Origin: Streptomyces cadmiisoli
Lineage (GTDB): Bacteria > Actinomycetota > Actinomycetes > Streptomycetales > Streptomycetaceae
Length of the DNA: 64,000 nucleotides
Assembly: GCF_003261055.1 (NCBI RefSeq)
Contig: NZ_CP030073.1
Location: 5,022,001-5,086,000, forward strand
Direction of reading: 5' to 3'
Under the pieces are notes generated by a model. The model ran no database searches, had not been told where the DNA came from, and saw only the letters and a program-made list of their open reading frames with translations. Both the position numbers and the translations under genes were made by a program. Positions 1-8,481 of the stretch are shown here, one piece after another; position 1 is the first letter of the stretch; each line of letters opens with the position of its first letter.

Positions 1-497
1 GCCGGATACAGCTCGATGCTGCCCGTGATCACCGCCCCGGACAGCACCAGCGCCAGCAGGGCCCGCGCCAGCATCGCGCAGGCCATCGCCGCGCGGCGGC
101 CGTGCGGGACCCGGTCGAGCAGCGGGCCGATCACCGGGGCGAGCAGCGTGAACGGCGCCATCGTGATCGCGAGGTACAGCGCGACCCGGCCGCGGGCCTC
201 GTCGGTCGGCACCGAGAAGAAGACGGTGGAGGCCAGCGCCACGGTGATCATGACATCGCCGGCGCCGTTCACCGCGTGCAGCTCGATCAGCTTGCCCAGC
301 CCCGACTCGCCGGCGCCGTGCGCGTGGGTCGCCTTGCGGATGCCGCGCGCCGTGCCGGTCAGCGGCAGATGCAGCGCACGGCCGAACCGGCGGACGGACC
401 CGCCCAGCCGGCCCGAACCGCCACCCCGTCCGCTGACCCTGATCCCGCCGGCGCCGGTGACGCCGTCGGGGGGCTTGGTGGCTGCCACGACGTTCAT
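1..497 (-). CDS. MFS transporter, N-terminal part (cut by window edge)
   Basis: The minus-strand frame from an ATG at 495-497 runs off the left edge, so only about 165 N-terminal residues are visible. A basic, Gly/Arg-rich cytoplasmic leader of about 75 residues is followed by three hydrophobic segments. The loop after the second reads GPLLDRVPHGRRAAMA, which fits the MFS motif A between helices 2 and 3 (G-x3-D-R-x3-G-R-R). The protein is therefore a probable major-facilitator permease of the inner membrane; substrate cannot be inferred. It is divergent from the DUF3027 gene. Three GGCA(C/G)T-type half-sites sit across its start codon (see findings). Confidence 0.75.
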   Translation of the reverse strand, partial: MNVVAATKPPDGVTGAGGIRVSGRGGGSGRLGGSVRRFGRALHLPLTGTARGIRKATHAHGAGESGLGKLIELHAVNGAGDVMITVALASTVFFSVPTDEARGRVALYLAITMAPFTLLAPVIGPLLDRVPHGRRAAMACAMLARALLALVLSGAVITGSIELYP

Positions 498-799
498 AGT
501 GCCCCCACACTGCCGTCGATAGTGCCGTTACCGCGCGCGCGGCCCGCACTTTGCAGCCGACTGGCACGACGGCGCGGGGGGAAAGAACGGTGCGAAGCGG
601 CGAAGAGTCCCGTCGGTGTAGGACAAGCGTCGGCGAACAGGTAGCGTGCGTATCTCGGCCATCCCGCAGAATGGATGGTGACAGGTGCGCCCGAGCGCGA
701 TGGCGCGCGGACGTCGACGCGGTCCCCAGGTCCGCTCCGTTCGCCCCGCCGCCGGTGGCATCCGCACTCATGAGACGGCGTAGGAGAGAAGCGATACCT
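498..799. other. Divergent intergenic region, MFS / DUF3027
   Basis: About 300 bp between two divergent genes. Open frames extend through it upstream of 800, but they are rich in Arg/Ser/Pro and lack the third-position GC bias of the neighbours, so I treat it as non-coding. Direct repeats of a GGCACTAT-like octamer (minus-strand reading) occur at 496-503, 507-514 and 519-526. No convincing -35/-10 pair was identified for the rightward gene. Confidence 0.4.
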
Positions 800-1726
800 G
801 TGAGCGCAGCGACAACGCGAAGCCGCACCCCCGACCGTCTGTGCGCCGAGGCCGTCGACCTCGCCCGTACCGCCGCCGAGGAGGCGGCCGCCCCCGGCGT
901 CGTCGGGGAGCACACCGGGCTGACGACCGAGGGCGACCGCGTTGTCACGCACTTCTTCGAGTGCAAGGAGCTCGGGTACCGCGGCTGGCGCTGGGCCGTC
1001 ACGGTGGCCAGGGCGTCCCGCGCGAAGGTCGTCACGCTGGACGAGGTCGTCCTGCTGCCGGGCCCGGACGCGCTGCTGGCACCCGAGTGGGTGCCGTGGA
1101 GCGAGCGGCTGCGCCCCGGCGACATGGGACCGGGCGACCTGCTGCCCACGGACGCCGAGGACCTGCGCCTGGAGCCGGGATACACCGGCGAGGAGGAGCC
1201 GCCGCCGAACTCCGCGGTGTCCCAGGACATGGCGGAACTGGTGGAGGCGGAGGACGCCGAGGTCACGGCGGGTCCGCCGGCCACCCTCCCGGCCGCGCCC
1301 TCGCGCGGCTCGATCGCCGCGATCGCGGAGGAACTGGGCCTGCGCCGTGCCCGGGTCCTGTCCCGGTACGGGCTGCATGTGGCCGCCGACCGCTGGGAGG
1401 AGGCGTTCGGCCCGAAGACCCCGATGGCCCAGGCGGCCCCCGCGGCCTGTGTGAGCTGCGGCTTCCTGATGCCGATCGGAGGCTCGCTGGGCCAGGCCTT
1501 CGGAGTCTGCGCGAACGAGTTCTCGCCGGCCGACGGCCGGCTCGTGTCCCTGGCCTACGGCTGCGGCGGCCACTCCGAGGCCGCGGTCATGCCGAAGCCC
1601 CCGCAGCCCGCGCCGCCGGTGATCGACGAGACGCGGGTGGACGAGTTCCCGCTGCGCCCCGAACGCGGATCCGGCTCCGTCCCGGAGATCTCCGACGAGT
1701 CGGCGGCGGAACTGGGGCATTCCTAG
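800..1726 (+). CDS. DUF3027 family protein
   Basis: A 308-residue protein from the GTG at 800. This start is preferred because AGGAG lies at 782-786 and coding bias begins here; an in-frame ATG at 770 is the alternative. The C-terminal third carries Cys217-x2-Cys220, Cys237, Cys255 and His258 (CVSCGF ... GVCANE ... YGCGGHSE), an arrangement that could bind a metal such as zinc. The family is conserved in actinobacteria and has no established function to my knowledge. The last residues are acidic and probably disordered. It is followed at 1878 by the sacsin-like ATPase on the same strand with a gap of about 150 bp. Confidence 0.85.
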   Translation: MSAATTRSRTPDRLCAEAVDLARTAAEEAAAPGVVGEHTGLTTEGDRVVTHFFECKELGYRGWRWAVTVARASRAKVVTLDEVVLLPGPDALLAPEWVPWSERLRPGDMGPGDLLPTDAEDLRLEPGYTGEEEPPPNSAVSQDMAELVEAEDAEVTAGPPATLPAAPSRGSIAAIAEELGLRRARVLSRYGLHVAADRWEEAFGPKTPMAQAAPAACVSCGFLMPIGGSLGQAFGVCANEFSPADGRLVSLAYGCGGHSEAAVMPKPPQPAPPVIDETRVDEFPLRPERGSGSVPEISDESAAELGHS

Positions 1727-1877
1727 CGGCGCGGCGCTAGCGCGTGCTCCTGTCCGGTGGCCCCCGCCGTTCGCGGGGGCCGTCCGCCGTACGGGGTGAG
1801 CGGCGGCGGGCTCGTTCGACGTCACCGTCGTCGCTTTCGCGCGATACCTTCTCCTCACGCCGATGAGGAGAGTGAAC

Positions 1878-4800
1878 GTGAGCAAGTTCGTGCGGCCGGC
1901 CGCCGAAGGCGCGGATCCCTTCGGGACGGCTCGTCTGCGGCGCGGGGTGCTGGACGCCTGGGCGGCCGGTCCGGCGCGGTTCCGGGAGGACGCGAACGCC
2001 GAGGAGGACCTCGTCCTCGGCGGCTACCGGGACCGGCTCGTGGTGGAACTGGCGCAGAACGCCGCCGACGCGGCGGCCCGGGCGGGCGTCCCCGGCCGGC
2101 TGCGGCTCACCCTGCGCGACGGCGTCCTCGTCGCCGCCAACACCGGCGCACCCCTGGACGCCGACGGCGTCGAGTCGCTGGCCACCCTCCGGGCCTCCGC
2201 CAAGCGGGACACCCCCTCCGTCGGCCGGTTCGGCGTCGGTTTCGCCTCCGTCCTCGCCGTCACCGACGAGCCCGCCGTCGTCGGCCGGCACGGCGGCGTC
2301 CGCTGGTCCCTCGCCGAGGCCCGCGACCTCGCCGCCGAGACCGCGCTGCGCGGCCCCGGCCTGGGCGACGAGATCCGCCGGCGCGACGGGCACGTACCGC
2401 TGCTCCGGCTGCCGTTCGCCGCCGAGGGCACCGCTCCCGACCCGTACGACACCGTCGTCATCCTGCCGCTGCGCGACACCGCCGCCACCGACCTCGCCGA
2501 GCGGCTGCTGAACGCCGTCGACGACTCGCTGCTGCTCACCCTGCCGGGACTGGCGGAAGCCGTCGTCGAGATCGGCGACGACGCGCCCCGCACCCTGCGG
2601 CGCCGCACGGAGGGCGAGCTGACCGTCGTCGAGGACACCCGCGACGGGACCACCCGCTGGCGCACCGTCGCCGCGCACGGCGAGCTGTCCCGCGACCTGC
2701 TGGTGGACCGGCCGGTCGAGGAGCGGCTGCGTCCGCACTGGTCGGTGACCTGGGCGGTGCCGGTCGACGGCGACGGCGCCCCGGAGCGCCCGCGCACCGG
2801 CCCCGTCGTGCACGCCCCCACCCCCAGCGACGAACCCCTCGGCGTGCCCGCCCTGCTCATCGCGTCGTTCCCGCTGGACACCACCCGCCGGCACGCCGCC
2901 CCCGGCCCGCTGACCGACTTCCTCGTCGAGCGCGCGGCCGAGGCGTACGCCGGACTCCTCGCCGAGTGGCGGCCGGTGGCCGAGCCGATCATCGATCTCG
3001 TGCCCGGCCCGCTCGGCAAGGGCGAGCTGGACGGCGCCCTGCGGCAGGCGATCCTCCGGCGGCTGCCGCGCACGTCGTTCCTGCCGCCGGCCGTACCGCC
3101 CGCCGGCGACGGATCCGAGGAGCTGCCCGAATCCCTGCGGCCGCGGGACGCCGAGGTCGTCGAGGGCGCCGGCGCCGACACCGTGCGGGTGCTGGCCGAG
3201 GTGCTGCCCACGCTGCTGCCCGCCGGACTGGAACGGCGGGTCGAACTGCGCGCACTCGGCGTCGCCCGGGTGCCGCTGACCGACGCCGTGGACCGGCTGG
3301 CCGGGCTGGAGAAGGAGCCCGGCTGGTGGCGGCGGCTGTACGACAGCCTGGCCGGCGTCGATCCCGACCGGCTCACCGGCCTGCCCGTGCCGCTGGCCGA
3401 CGGCCGTACCACCATCGGGCCCCGGCAGGTGCTCCTTCCGACGGGGGAGAAAGCGCCGATCGACCCCGAGGTCCTTGCCCGGCTCGGTCTGAAGGTCGCC
3501 CACCCGGACGCCGCGCACCCCCTCCTGGAGAAGCTCGGCGCCCTGCCCGCGACACCGCGCGCCGTGCTCACCACCCCGCAGGTGCGCGCCGCCGTCGCCG
3601 CCTCGCTGGACGACGACGGCGGGCTCGTCTGGGAAGAGGACGCCCCGGACGCGGAGGAGCTGGCGGACACCGTTCTCGCGCTGGTGCGCGAGGCCGGGCT
3701 GGAACCCGGTGACGAGCCCTGGCTCGGCGCTCTCGCCCTGCCGGACGAGGAGGGGGAGCCGGCGCCGGCCGGGGAGCTGGTCCTGCCCGGCAGCGCCTTC
3801 GCACGGATCATGCGGGAGGGCGAACTCGCCTACGTCGACGCCGAACTGGCCGAGCGCCACGGCGAGCAGCCGCTCGCCGCCTGCGGGGTGCTCGCCGGCT
3901 TCGCGCTGGTCCGCGCCACCGACGTCGTCCTCGACCCCGACGAACTGGAGCCCCGCGAAGGGGACTTCGCCGAGCCCGACGACCCCGGCCTGCTGGACGC
4001 GGTCGACGTCTGGTCCGAGGACGTGCTCGACCGCTTCCCGGACTCGCCGGTGCCGCCGGTGGCGACGGAGCTGGTCGCGGTACGGGACCTGGACCTCGTC
4101 GACGACGACAAATGGCCGCAGGCGCTCGCCATGCTGTCGCAGCCGCCCCTGCGGGACGCGCTGGTCGAGCCCGTGCGGATCCTGCTGCCGGACGGCACCC
4201 ACGAGGTCGTACGGCCGTACACCGCGTGGTGGCTGCGCGGCCACCCCGTGCTCGACGGACGCCGCCCGGCCGGACTGCTCGCCGCCGGCGGCGACCCGCT
4301 GCTGCGCGGCCTGTACGACGAGGCCGACGCGACCGGGTTCGACGACGAGCAGGTGCTGCGGGCGCTCGGCGTACGGACGTCGGTGGCGGCCCTCCTCGAC
4401 GAGCCGGGCGGCGCCGCCGAACTGCTCGACCGGCTCGCCGACCCGGAGCGGGACGTCACCGGCGCGCAACTGCACGGCCTCTACGGCGCGCTGGCCGAGA
4501 TCGACCCCGAGCAGGTGACCCTGCCGGACGAGCTGCGGGCGGTCGTCGACGGTCGGGTCGAGGTCGTGGACGCGGCCGACGCCGTGGTCGTCGACTCCCC
4601 GGACCTGCTGCCGTTCACCGCGGGTGTCCCCCTGCTGCCGGTGCCGCCCGCGCGGGCGGCCGACCTGGCGGAGCTGTTCCAGGTCCGCCGGCTCAGCGAG
4701 TCCGTCACCGGCGACGTCGACTCCGAGGGCACCGAGCACGACGTACCGGAGTCCGTCCGGGTGCTGCTGGGCCCGCGGACGCCGGAGACCTACGTCGAGC

Positions 4801-5000
4801 ACGAGGAGCTGATCGTCGGCGGGGTGGAGATCGACTGGCGGGTCGCCTCCGACGGGTCGCTGCACGCCGCGACGCTGGAGGGCGTCGCCGCGGGCCTCGC
4901 CTGGGCGGCGGGCCAGTGGCCCAGGCGCTTCGAGGTGGCGGCACTCCTGGAGGACCCGTCACGGACGGCGGAGCTGGCCCGGGACCGCTGGTTCGACTGA
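1878..5000 (+). CDS. Sacsin N-terminal (Hsp90/GHKL-type) ATPase-like protein
   Basis: A 1040-residue protein. The GTG at 1878 is chosen because AGGAG at 1866-1870 sits 7 bp upstream; an ATG at 1863 overlaps that ribosome site. Near residues 54-70, ELAQNAADAAARAG matches the N-box of GHKL ATPases, and near residue 115, GRFGVGFASV matches the glycine-rich nucleotide lid. Both are typical of proteins named sacsin N-terminal ATP-binding-like or molecular chaperone Hsp90 in Streptomyces. The remaining 800 residues are acidic, Leu/Ala-rich and without a recognised domain. No signal peptide or membrane helix is seen, so it is probably cytoplasmic. A chaperone-like role is only an inference from the fold. 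Confidence 0.85.
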   Translation: MSKFVRPAAEGADPFGTARLRRGVLDAWAAGPARFREDANAEEDLVLGGYRDRLVVELAQNAADAAARAGVPGRLRLTLRDGVLVAANTGAPLDADGVESLATLRASAKRDTPSVGRFGVGFASVLAVTDEPAVVGRHGGVRWSLAEARDLAAETALRGPGLGDEIRRRDGHVPLLRLPFAAEGTAPDPYDTVVILPLRDTAATDLAERLLNAVDDSLLLTLPGLAEAVVEIGDDAPRTLRRRTEGELTVVEDTRDGTTRWRTVAAHGELSRDLLVDRPVEERLRPHWSVTWAVPVDGDGAPERPRTGPVVHAPTPSDEPLGVPALLIASFPLDTTRRHAAPGPLTDFLVERAAEAYAGLLAEWRPVAEPIIDLVPGPLGKGELDGALRQAILRRLPRTSFLPPAVPPAGDGSEELPESLRPRDAEVVEGAGADTVRVLAEVLPTLLPAGLERRVELRALGVARVPLTDAVDRLAGLEKEPGWWRRLYDSLAGVDPDRLTGLPVPLADGRTTIGPRQVLLPTGEKAPIDPEVLARLGLKVAHPDAAHPLLEKLGALPATPRAVLTTPQVRAAVAASLDDDGGLVWEEDAPDAEELADTVLALVREAGLEPGDEPWLGALALPDEEGEPAPAGELVLPGSAFARIMREGELAYVDAELAERHGEQPLAACGVLAGFALVRATDVVLDPDELEPREGDFAEPDDPGLLDAVDVWSEDVLDRFPDSPVPPVATELVAVRDLDLVDDDKWPQALAMLSQPPLRDALVEPVRILLPDGTHEVVRPYTAWWLRGHPVLDGRRPAGLLAAGGDPLLRGLYDEADATGFDDEQVLRALGVRTSVAALLDEPGGAAELLDRLADPERDVTGAQLHGLYGALAEIDPEQVTLPDELRAVVDGRVEVVDAADAVVVDSPDLLPFTAGVPLLPVPPARAADLAELFQVRRLSESVTGDVDSEGTEHDVPESVRVLLGPRTPETYVEHEELIVGGVEIDWRVASDGSLHAATLEGVAAGLAWAAGQWPRRFEVAALLEDPSRTAELARDRWFD

Positions 5001-5068
5001 GGCGCGCGGAGGAGGACGGGGCCGGCCCGGAGGTGTGACGGACGTCGCACGGATATTCCATTGTTCGT

Positions 5069-5117
5069 ACAACCCTTCCCGCACGTCACGAATCTGATCA
5101 CCTGAGCCAACAGGCTC
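5069..5117 (+). promoter_or_regulatory. ECF-like promoter plus 5-prime stem-loop of secreted gene A1
   Basis: ACAACC at 5069-5074, 18 bp, then TCTGATC at 5093-5099. Four bases later comes the inverted repeat GAGCC-AACA-GGCTC at 5104-5117. The same elements with identical 18-bp and 4-bp spacings precede all four paralogues of the array. The conserved spacing fits a -35/-10 pair for an extracytoplasmic-function sigma factor, with the hairpin at the extreme 5-prime end of the transcript. This assignment is inference. Confidence 0.6.
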
Positions 5118-5205
5118 CCTGGATCAACTCGGGCCTCGTCGTGCCCGCCTGCCCACTGTGCGGCGAAGGAGTGACGGGGCCCCACTCCACGTGGGGAACA
5201 CAGAC

Positions 5206-6054
5206 ATGCGCATGCGTGCCACCCTCGCCGTCGTGACCGGCGCTCTGGCCCTGTCGGCCTTCGCCGTTCCGGGCGCCCAGGCCGACGCCCCGGCGCCGGG
5301 GAACCGGCTGCCCAGCGCCGCCGACTTCGCCGAGTTCCCGGCCAAGACGGCGCGTACCACCGCCTCGGCCCTGCCCACCGTGTCGAACGTGACCATCAAC
5401 TCGGGCAAGTCGGTCGTCGTCGGCGCGTCCGCCGTCAAGACCTTCACGGTCAGCGTCACCGCCAGCCACGCCAGCGGCATCTACAGCTCGTACTTCTACC
5501 TGTGGCACGGCAGCGACGCGGAGAACATCGACGGCTTCCTCGGCGAGATCGACCCCGGCACCTGCACCGCCGGCAGCGCGACCACGTCGACCTGCAAGTT
5601 CACCGTCACCGCCCAGCCGGGCTGGGACCTGCACGCGAACTCGCTGGCCGGTACCTGGAAGGCGTCCGTCGCGGTCATCTCCAACGACGGCGGCCTCTAC
5701 GACAACGAGGTGTACAAGACCCACAAGGTCCAGCGCCTGTCGAAGCTGACGGTCAACGCCGCCCCGGAGCCGGTGAAGAAGGGCGCGACCCTCACGGTCA
5801 CCGGCAAGCTGACCCGTGCCGACTGGCAGACCGGCGGCTACCCCGGCCTGCCCAGCGGCCAGTCGGTGACGCTCCAGTTCCGCAAGGCGGGCACCTCCAC
5901 CTACACCAACGTCAAGGGCATCAAGACCGCCTCGGGCGGCGCCCTGAAGACCACGGTCAAGGCCTCGGCCGACGGCTACTACCGCTTCTCCTACGCGGGC
6001 ATCACCAGCACGGCGGCGTCCACCGCCACGGGTGACTTCGTCGACGTGAAGTAA
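5206..6054 (+). CDS. Secreted protein, array paralogue A1
   Basis: A 282-residue protein. The start at 5206 gives a clean Sec signal peptide (about residues 1-26, ending in a GAQA cleavage site); an upstream in-frame GTG at 5158 does not. The mature N-terminal half is the A type: SNVTINSGKSVVVGAS followed by an FTVSVTASHASGI beta-strand region and WHGSD. A conserved Cys-x9-Cys pair (CTAGSATTSTC) could form a disulfide. The C-terminal 105 residues, from SKLTVNAAPEPVKKG to GDFVDVK, look like an Ig-like beta-sandwich. It has no anchor or catalytic motif and is probably extracellular. Function is unknown. Confidence 0.85.
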   Translation: MRMRATLAVVTGALALSAFAVPGAQADAPAPGNRLPSAADFAEFPAKTARTTASALPTVSNVTINSGKSVVVGASAVKTFTVSVTASHASGIYSSYFYLWHGSDAENIDGFLGEIDPGTCTAGSATTSTCKFTVTAQPGWDLHANSLAGTWKASVAVISNDGGLYDNEVYKTHKVQRLSKLTVNAAPEPVKKGATLTVTGKLTRADWQTGGYPGLPSGQSVTLQFRKAGTSTYTNVKGIKTASGGALKTTVKASADGYYRFSYAGITSTAASTATGDFVDVK

Positions 6055-6099
6055 CCACGACCGTCGAGCCGTCGAACGACGGCCGACCGTTCACCGCAC

Positions 6100-6122
6100 G
6101 GCCCCGGACGCCATCCGGGGCC
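6100..6122 (+). terminator. Hairpin terminator after A1
   Basis: A perfect 9-bp GC stem (6100-6108 with 6114-6122) with loop CGCCA, followed by GTAGGTTTTGTT. It separates A1 from the B1 promoter 34 bp downstream. The same hairpin sequence follows B1, showing that the duplicated unit includes the terminator. Confidence 0.75.
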
Positions 6123-6155
6123 GTAGGTTTTGTTCACCGAACTTTCGCCATTCGT

Positions 6156-6204
6156 ACAACCTTTCACCACGATCACGGGTCTGATCGCCTGAGCCAACAG
6201 GCTC
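6156..6204 (+). promoter_or_regulatory. ECF-like promoter plus 5-prime stem-loop of secreted gene B1
   Basis: ACAACC at 6156-6161, 18 bp, TCTGATC at 6180-6186, then GAGCC-AACA-GGCTC at 6191-6204. The leader from the hairpin to the start codon (about 82 nt) is nearly identical to that of A2. Confidence 0.6.
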
Positions 6205-6285
6205 CACGATCACTCGGGTCTCGCCGTGCTCACGAGCCGTATGCTGCGCAGGGCAGCGGGGCCCCTTTCTCCTCGTGGGGAACGC

Positions 6286-7224
6286 ATGCGTATACGTGCC
6301 ACCGTGGCCGCCGTCTCCGGCGCCCTGGCCCTCTCCGCCCTGGTCGTTCCGGCCGCTCAGGCCGACAGCACTTCGTACAGCCCTGACGACATCGCGCGGT
6401 CCGTGCAGTCGGTGCGCCAGGCCGCCGCCGCCGAGTCCGCTCGCGGCTCCTTCGCCGCCGCCGAGGCGGGCGCGCCGTACGCGCTGGACTTCACCTTCTC
6501 CAACGTGAAGGTCAACAGCGGCAAGCCGATCGTCGTCGGCACCACCGCCATGAAGTCCGTGCCGGTCACCTACACCGTCACGCACGGCGCGGACGTCGAC
6601 CTCACCGACCCCGAGCTCTTCTTCGACGTCGAGATCTGGCGCGGCGGCGACTACGCCAGCCCGACCAACCTGCTCTACGGCGACGACTGGCCGGCCTGCA
6701 CCGCGACGTCGGGGACCACGGCCTCGTGCAAGGCCACGATCGACATCTACCCCGACCTGGAGCTGACCAACGCCGACGCCACCAGCTGGAAGATCGGCGG
6801 TTACGCCGTCGACTTCAACGGTGAGGACCCGCTGGCCGACGACGCCAACTGGGACAACATCGGTTACGCCGAGCAGGACAACATGGGCACCACCCGGCTC
6901 CAGCGCCTGTCGAAGCTGACGGTCAACGCCGCCCCGGAGCCGGTGAAGAAGGGCGCGACCCTCACCGTCACCGGCAAGCTGAGCCGCGCCAACTGGGACA
7001 CGGGCTCGTACGCCGGCCTGCCCAGCGGCCAGTCCGTGACGCTCCAGTTCCGCAAGGCGGGCACCTCCACCTACACCAACGTCAAGGGCATCAAGACCGC
7101 CTCGGGCGGCGCCCTGAAGACCACGGTCAAGGCGTCGGTCGACGGTTACCACCGCTTCTCCTACGCGGGCATCACCAACACGGCGGCGTCCACCGCCACG
7201 GGTGACTTCGTCGACGTGAAGTAA
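6286..7224 (+). CDS. Secreted protein, array paralogue B1
   Basis: A 312-residue protein from the ATG at 6286, which follows GTGGGGA and opens a Sec signal peptide (about 26 residues, ending AAQA). The mature half is the B type: LDFTFSNVKVNSGKPI, VTYTVTHGADVDLTDPELF and a Cys-x9-Cys loop (CTATSGTTASC). The C-terminal Ig-like module is almost identical to A1 at DNA level, and the identity continues past the stop codon through the terminator. The N-terminal leader is instead near-identical to A2. The gene is therefore a mosaic. It is probably secreted; role unknown. Confidence 0.85.
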   Translation: MRIRATVAAVSGALALSALVVPAAQADSTSYSPDDIARSVQSVRQAAAAESARGSFAAAEAGAPYALDFTFSNVKVNSGKPIVVGTTAMKSVPVTYTVTHGADVDLTDPELFFDVEIWRGGDYASPTNLLYGDDWPACTATSGTTASCKATIDIYPDLELTNADATSWKIGGYAVDFNGEDPLADDANWDNIGYAEQDNMGTTRLQRLSKLTVNAAPEPVKKGATLTVTGKLSRANWDTGSYAGLPSGQSVTLQFRKAGTSTYTNVKGIKTASGGALKTTVKASVDGYHRFSYAGITNTAASTATGDFVDVK

Positions 7225-7265
7225 CCACGACCGTCCAGCCGTCGAACGACGGCTGAACGTTCGCC

Positions 7266-7298
7266 GTACGGCCCCGGACGCCATCCGGGGCCGTACGA
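7266..7298 (+). terminator. Hairpin terminator after B1
   Basis: Fourteen-bp perfect arms (7266-7279 and 7285-7298) around a 5-nt loop. It is an extended copy of the hairpin that follows A1. Confidence 0.75.
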
Positions 7299-7325
7299 CT
7301 TTCTCGTCCAACTTCCGTCATTCGT

Positions 7326-7374
7326 ACAACCTTTCACTTCCGGCACGGGTCTGATCGCCTGAGCCAACAGGCTC
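7326..7374 (+). promoter_or_regulatory. ECF-like promoter plus 5-prime stem-loop of secreted gene A2
   Basis: ACAACC at 7326-7331, 18 bp, TCTGATC at 7350-7356, then GAGCC-AACA-GGCTC at 7361-7374. Confidence 0.6.
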
Positions 7375-7455
7375 CACGATCACTCGGGTCTCGCCGTGCT
7401 CACGAGCCGCATGCTGCGCAGGGCAGCGGGGCCCCTTTCTCCTCGTGGGGAACGC

Positions 7456-8337
7456 ATGCGTATACGTGCCACCGTGGCCGCCGTCTCCGGCGCCCTGGCC
7501 CTCTCCGCCCTGGTCGTCCCGGCCGCCCAGGCCGACTCGCAGGGTGCCGTGAACCTGGACCGGCCGACCGCGGCCGAGCGTTTCGGCACCTCCGGCGCCA
7601 AGTCCACCGCCCGCGCGGCGGCCGCCGCGCCCACCATCTCCAACGTGACGGTGAACGCCGGCAAGAACCTGGTCTTCGGCACCACGACCGTCCGCACCTT
7701 CACCGTCTCCGTGACCGCGAGCCACCCCTCCGGTATCCAGGACGCCTACATCGACCTGTGGCACGGCACCGACGTCGAGTACGACGTCGACGGCTGGCTC
7801 CCGCCGAACGAGGAGTACGCCACCTGCACCGCGAGCAGCGACACCACCTCGACCTGCAAGCTCACCATCACCGCCCGGCCCGGCGACGACGGGGGCGACG
7901 GCATCGGCTTCCTGTACGCCAACGCCCTGGCCGGCAACTGGCACGTCAGCGTCGGCGTTCTGGCCAACAGCCAGGAGGTCTTCTGGGACGACTACAGCAA
8001 GACCCACAAGCTCCAGCGCCTGTCGAAGGTGACCGTCAACGCCGCCCCGGAGCCGGTGAAGAAGGGCGCGACCATCACCGTCACCGGCAAGCTGAGCCGT
8101 GCCAACTGGGAGACGGGCTCGTACTCCGGACTGCCCAGCGGTCAGTCCGTGGTGCTCCAGTACCGCAAGTCGGGCACCACCAACTACACCAACGTCAAGG
8201 GCATCAAGACCGCCGCGAGCGGCGCGCTGAAGACGACCGTCAAGGCGGCCTCGGACGGCTACTTCCGCTTCAACTACGCGGGCATCACGAGCACGGCCCC
8301 GGCCGTCGTCGCGGGTGACTTCGTCGACGTGAAGTAG
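7456..8337 (+). CDS. Secreted protein, array paralogue A2
   Basis: A 293-residue A-type paralogue. The start codon, signal peptide (ending PAAQA) and upstream leader are near-identical to B1. The mature half (ISNVTVNAGKNLVFG, FTVSVTASHPSGIQDAYIDLWHGTD, CTASSDTTSTC) aligns with A1 instead. The C-terminal Ig-like module (VNAAPEPVKKGATITVTGKL ... GDFVDVK) is more diverged than the A1/B1 pair. It is separated from its neighbours by its own promoter-like element and terminator, so it is probably monocistronic. No function can be assigned. Confidence 0.85.
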   Translation: MRIRATVAAVSGALALSALVVPAAQADSQGAVNLDRPTAAERFGTSGAKSTARAAAAAPTISNVTVNAGKNLVFGTTTVRTFTVSVTASHPSGIQDAYIDLWHGTDVEYDVDGWLPPNEEYATCTASSDTTSTCKLTITARPGDDGGDGIGFLYANALAGNWHVSVGVLANSQEVFWDDYSKTHKLQRLSKVTVNAAPEPVKKGATITVTGKLSRANWETGSYSGLPSGQSVVLQYRKSGTTNYTNVKGIKTAASGALKTTVKAASDGYFRFNYAGITSTAPAVVAGDFVDVK

Positions 8338-8360
8338 CCCTCGGCGGCCCCGACTTCACC

Positions 8361-8391
8361 GCCCGGTCCCGGAAGCCGTCCGGGGCCGGGC
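8361..8391 (+). terminator. Hairpin terminator after A2
   Basis: Thirteen-bp arms (8361-8373 and 8379-8391, one G-T pair) around AGCCG, followed by GCCTTTT. It is a canonical intrinsic terminator shape. Confidence 0.8.
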
Positions 8392-8409
8392 GCCTTTTCG
8401 CCCGGCGGA

Positions 8410-8458
8410 GCAACCCCGTACGGCCCTCGCCTGTCTGATCAGACGAGCCGACCGGCTC
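8410..8458 (+). promoter_or_regulatory. ECF-like promoter plus 5-prime stem-loop of secreted gene B2
   Basis: GCAACC at 8410-8415, 18 bp, TCTGATC at 8434-8440, then GAGCC-GACC-GGCTC at 8445-8458. The spacer and loop sequences have diverged from the other three copies, yet both spacings and the stem are kept. This is the strongest argument that the elements are functional. Confidence 0.6.
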
Positions 8459-8481
8459 CTCGACCACTCACTGGGGAATCC

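Noticed and set aside
1737..4865. Long minus-strand open frame of over 1000 codons
   Set aside because: It is exactly antisense to the sacsin-like gene, and its product is Arg/Gly/Val-rich without motifs. It is a codon-bias shadow.
5104..8458. Array leader hairpins as metabolite riboswitches
   Set aside because: The stem is only 5 bp, and in the fourth copy the leader is too short (23 nt) for an aptamer with an expression platform.
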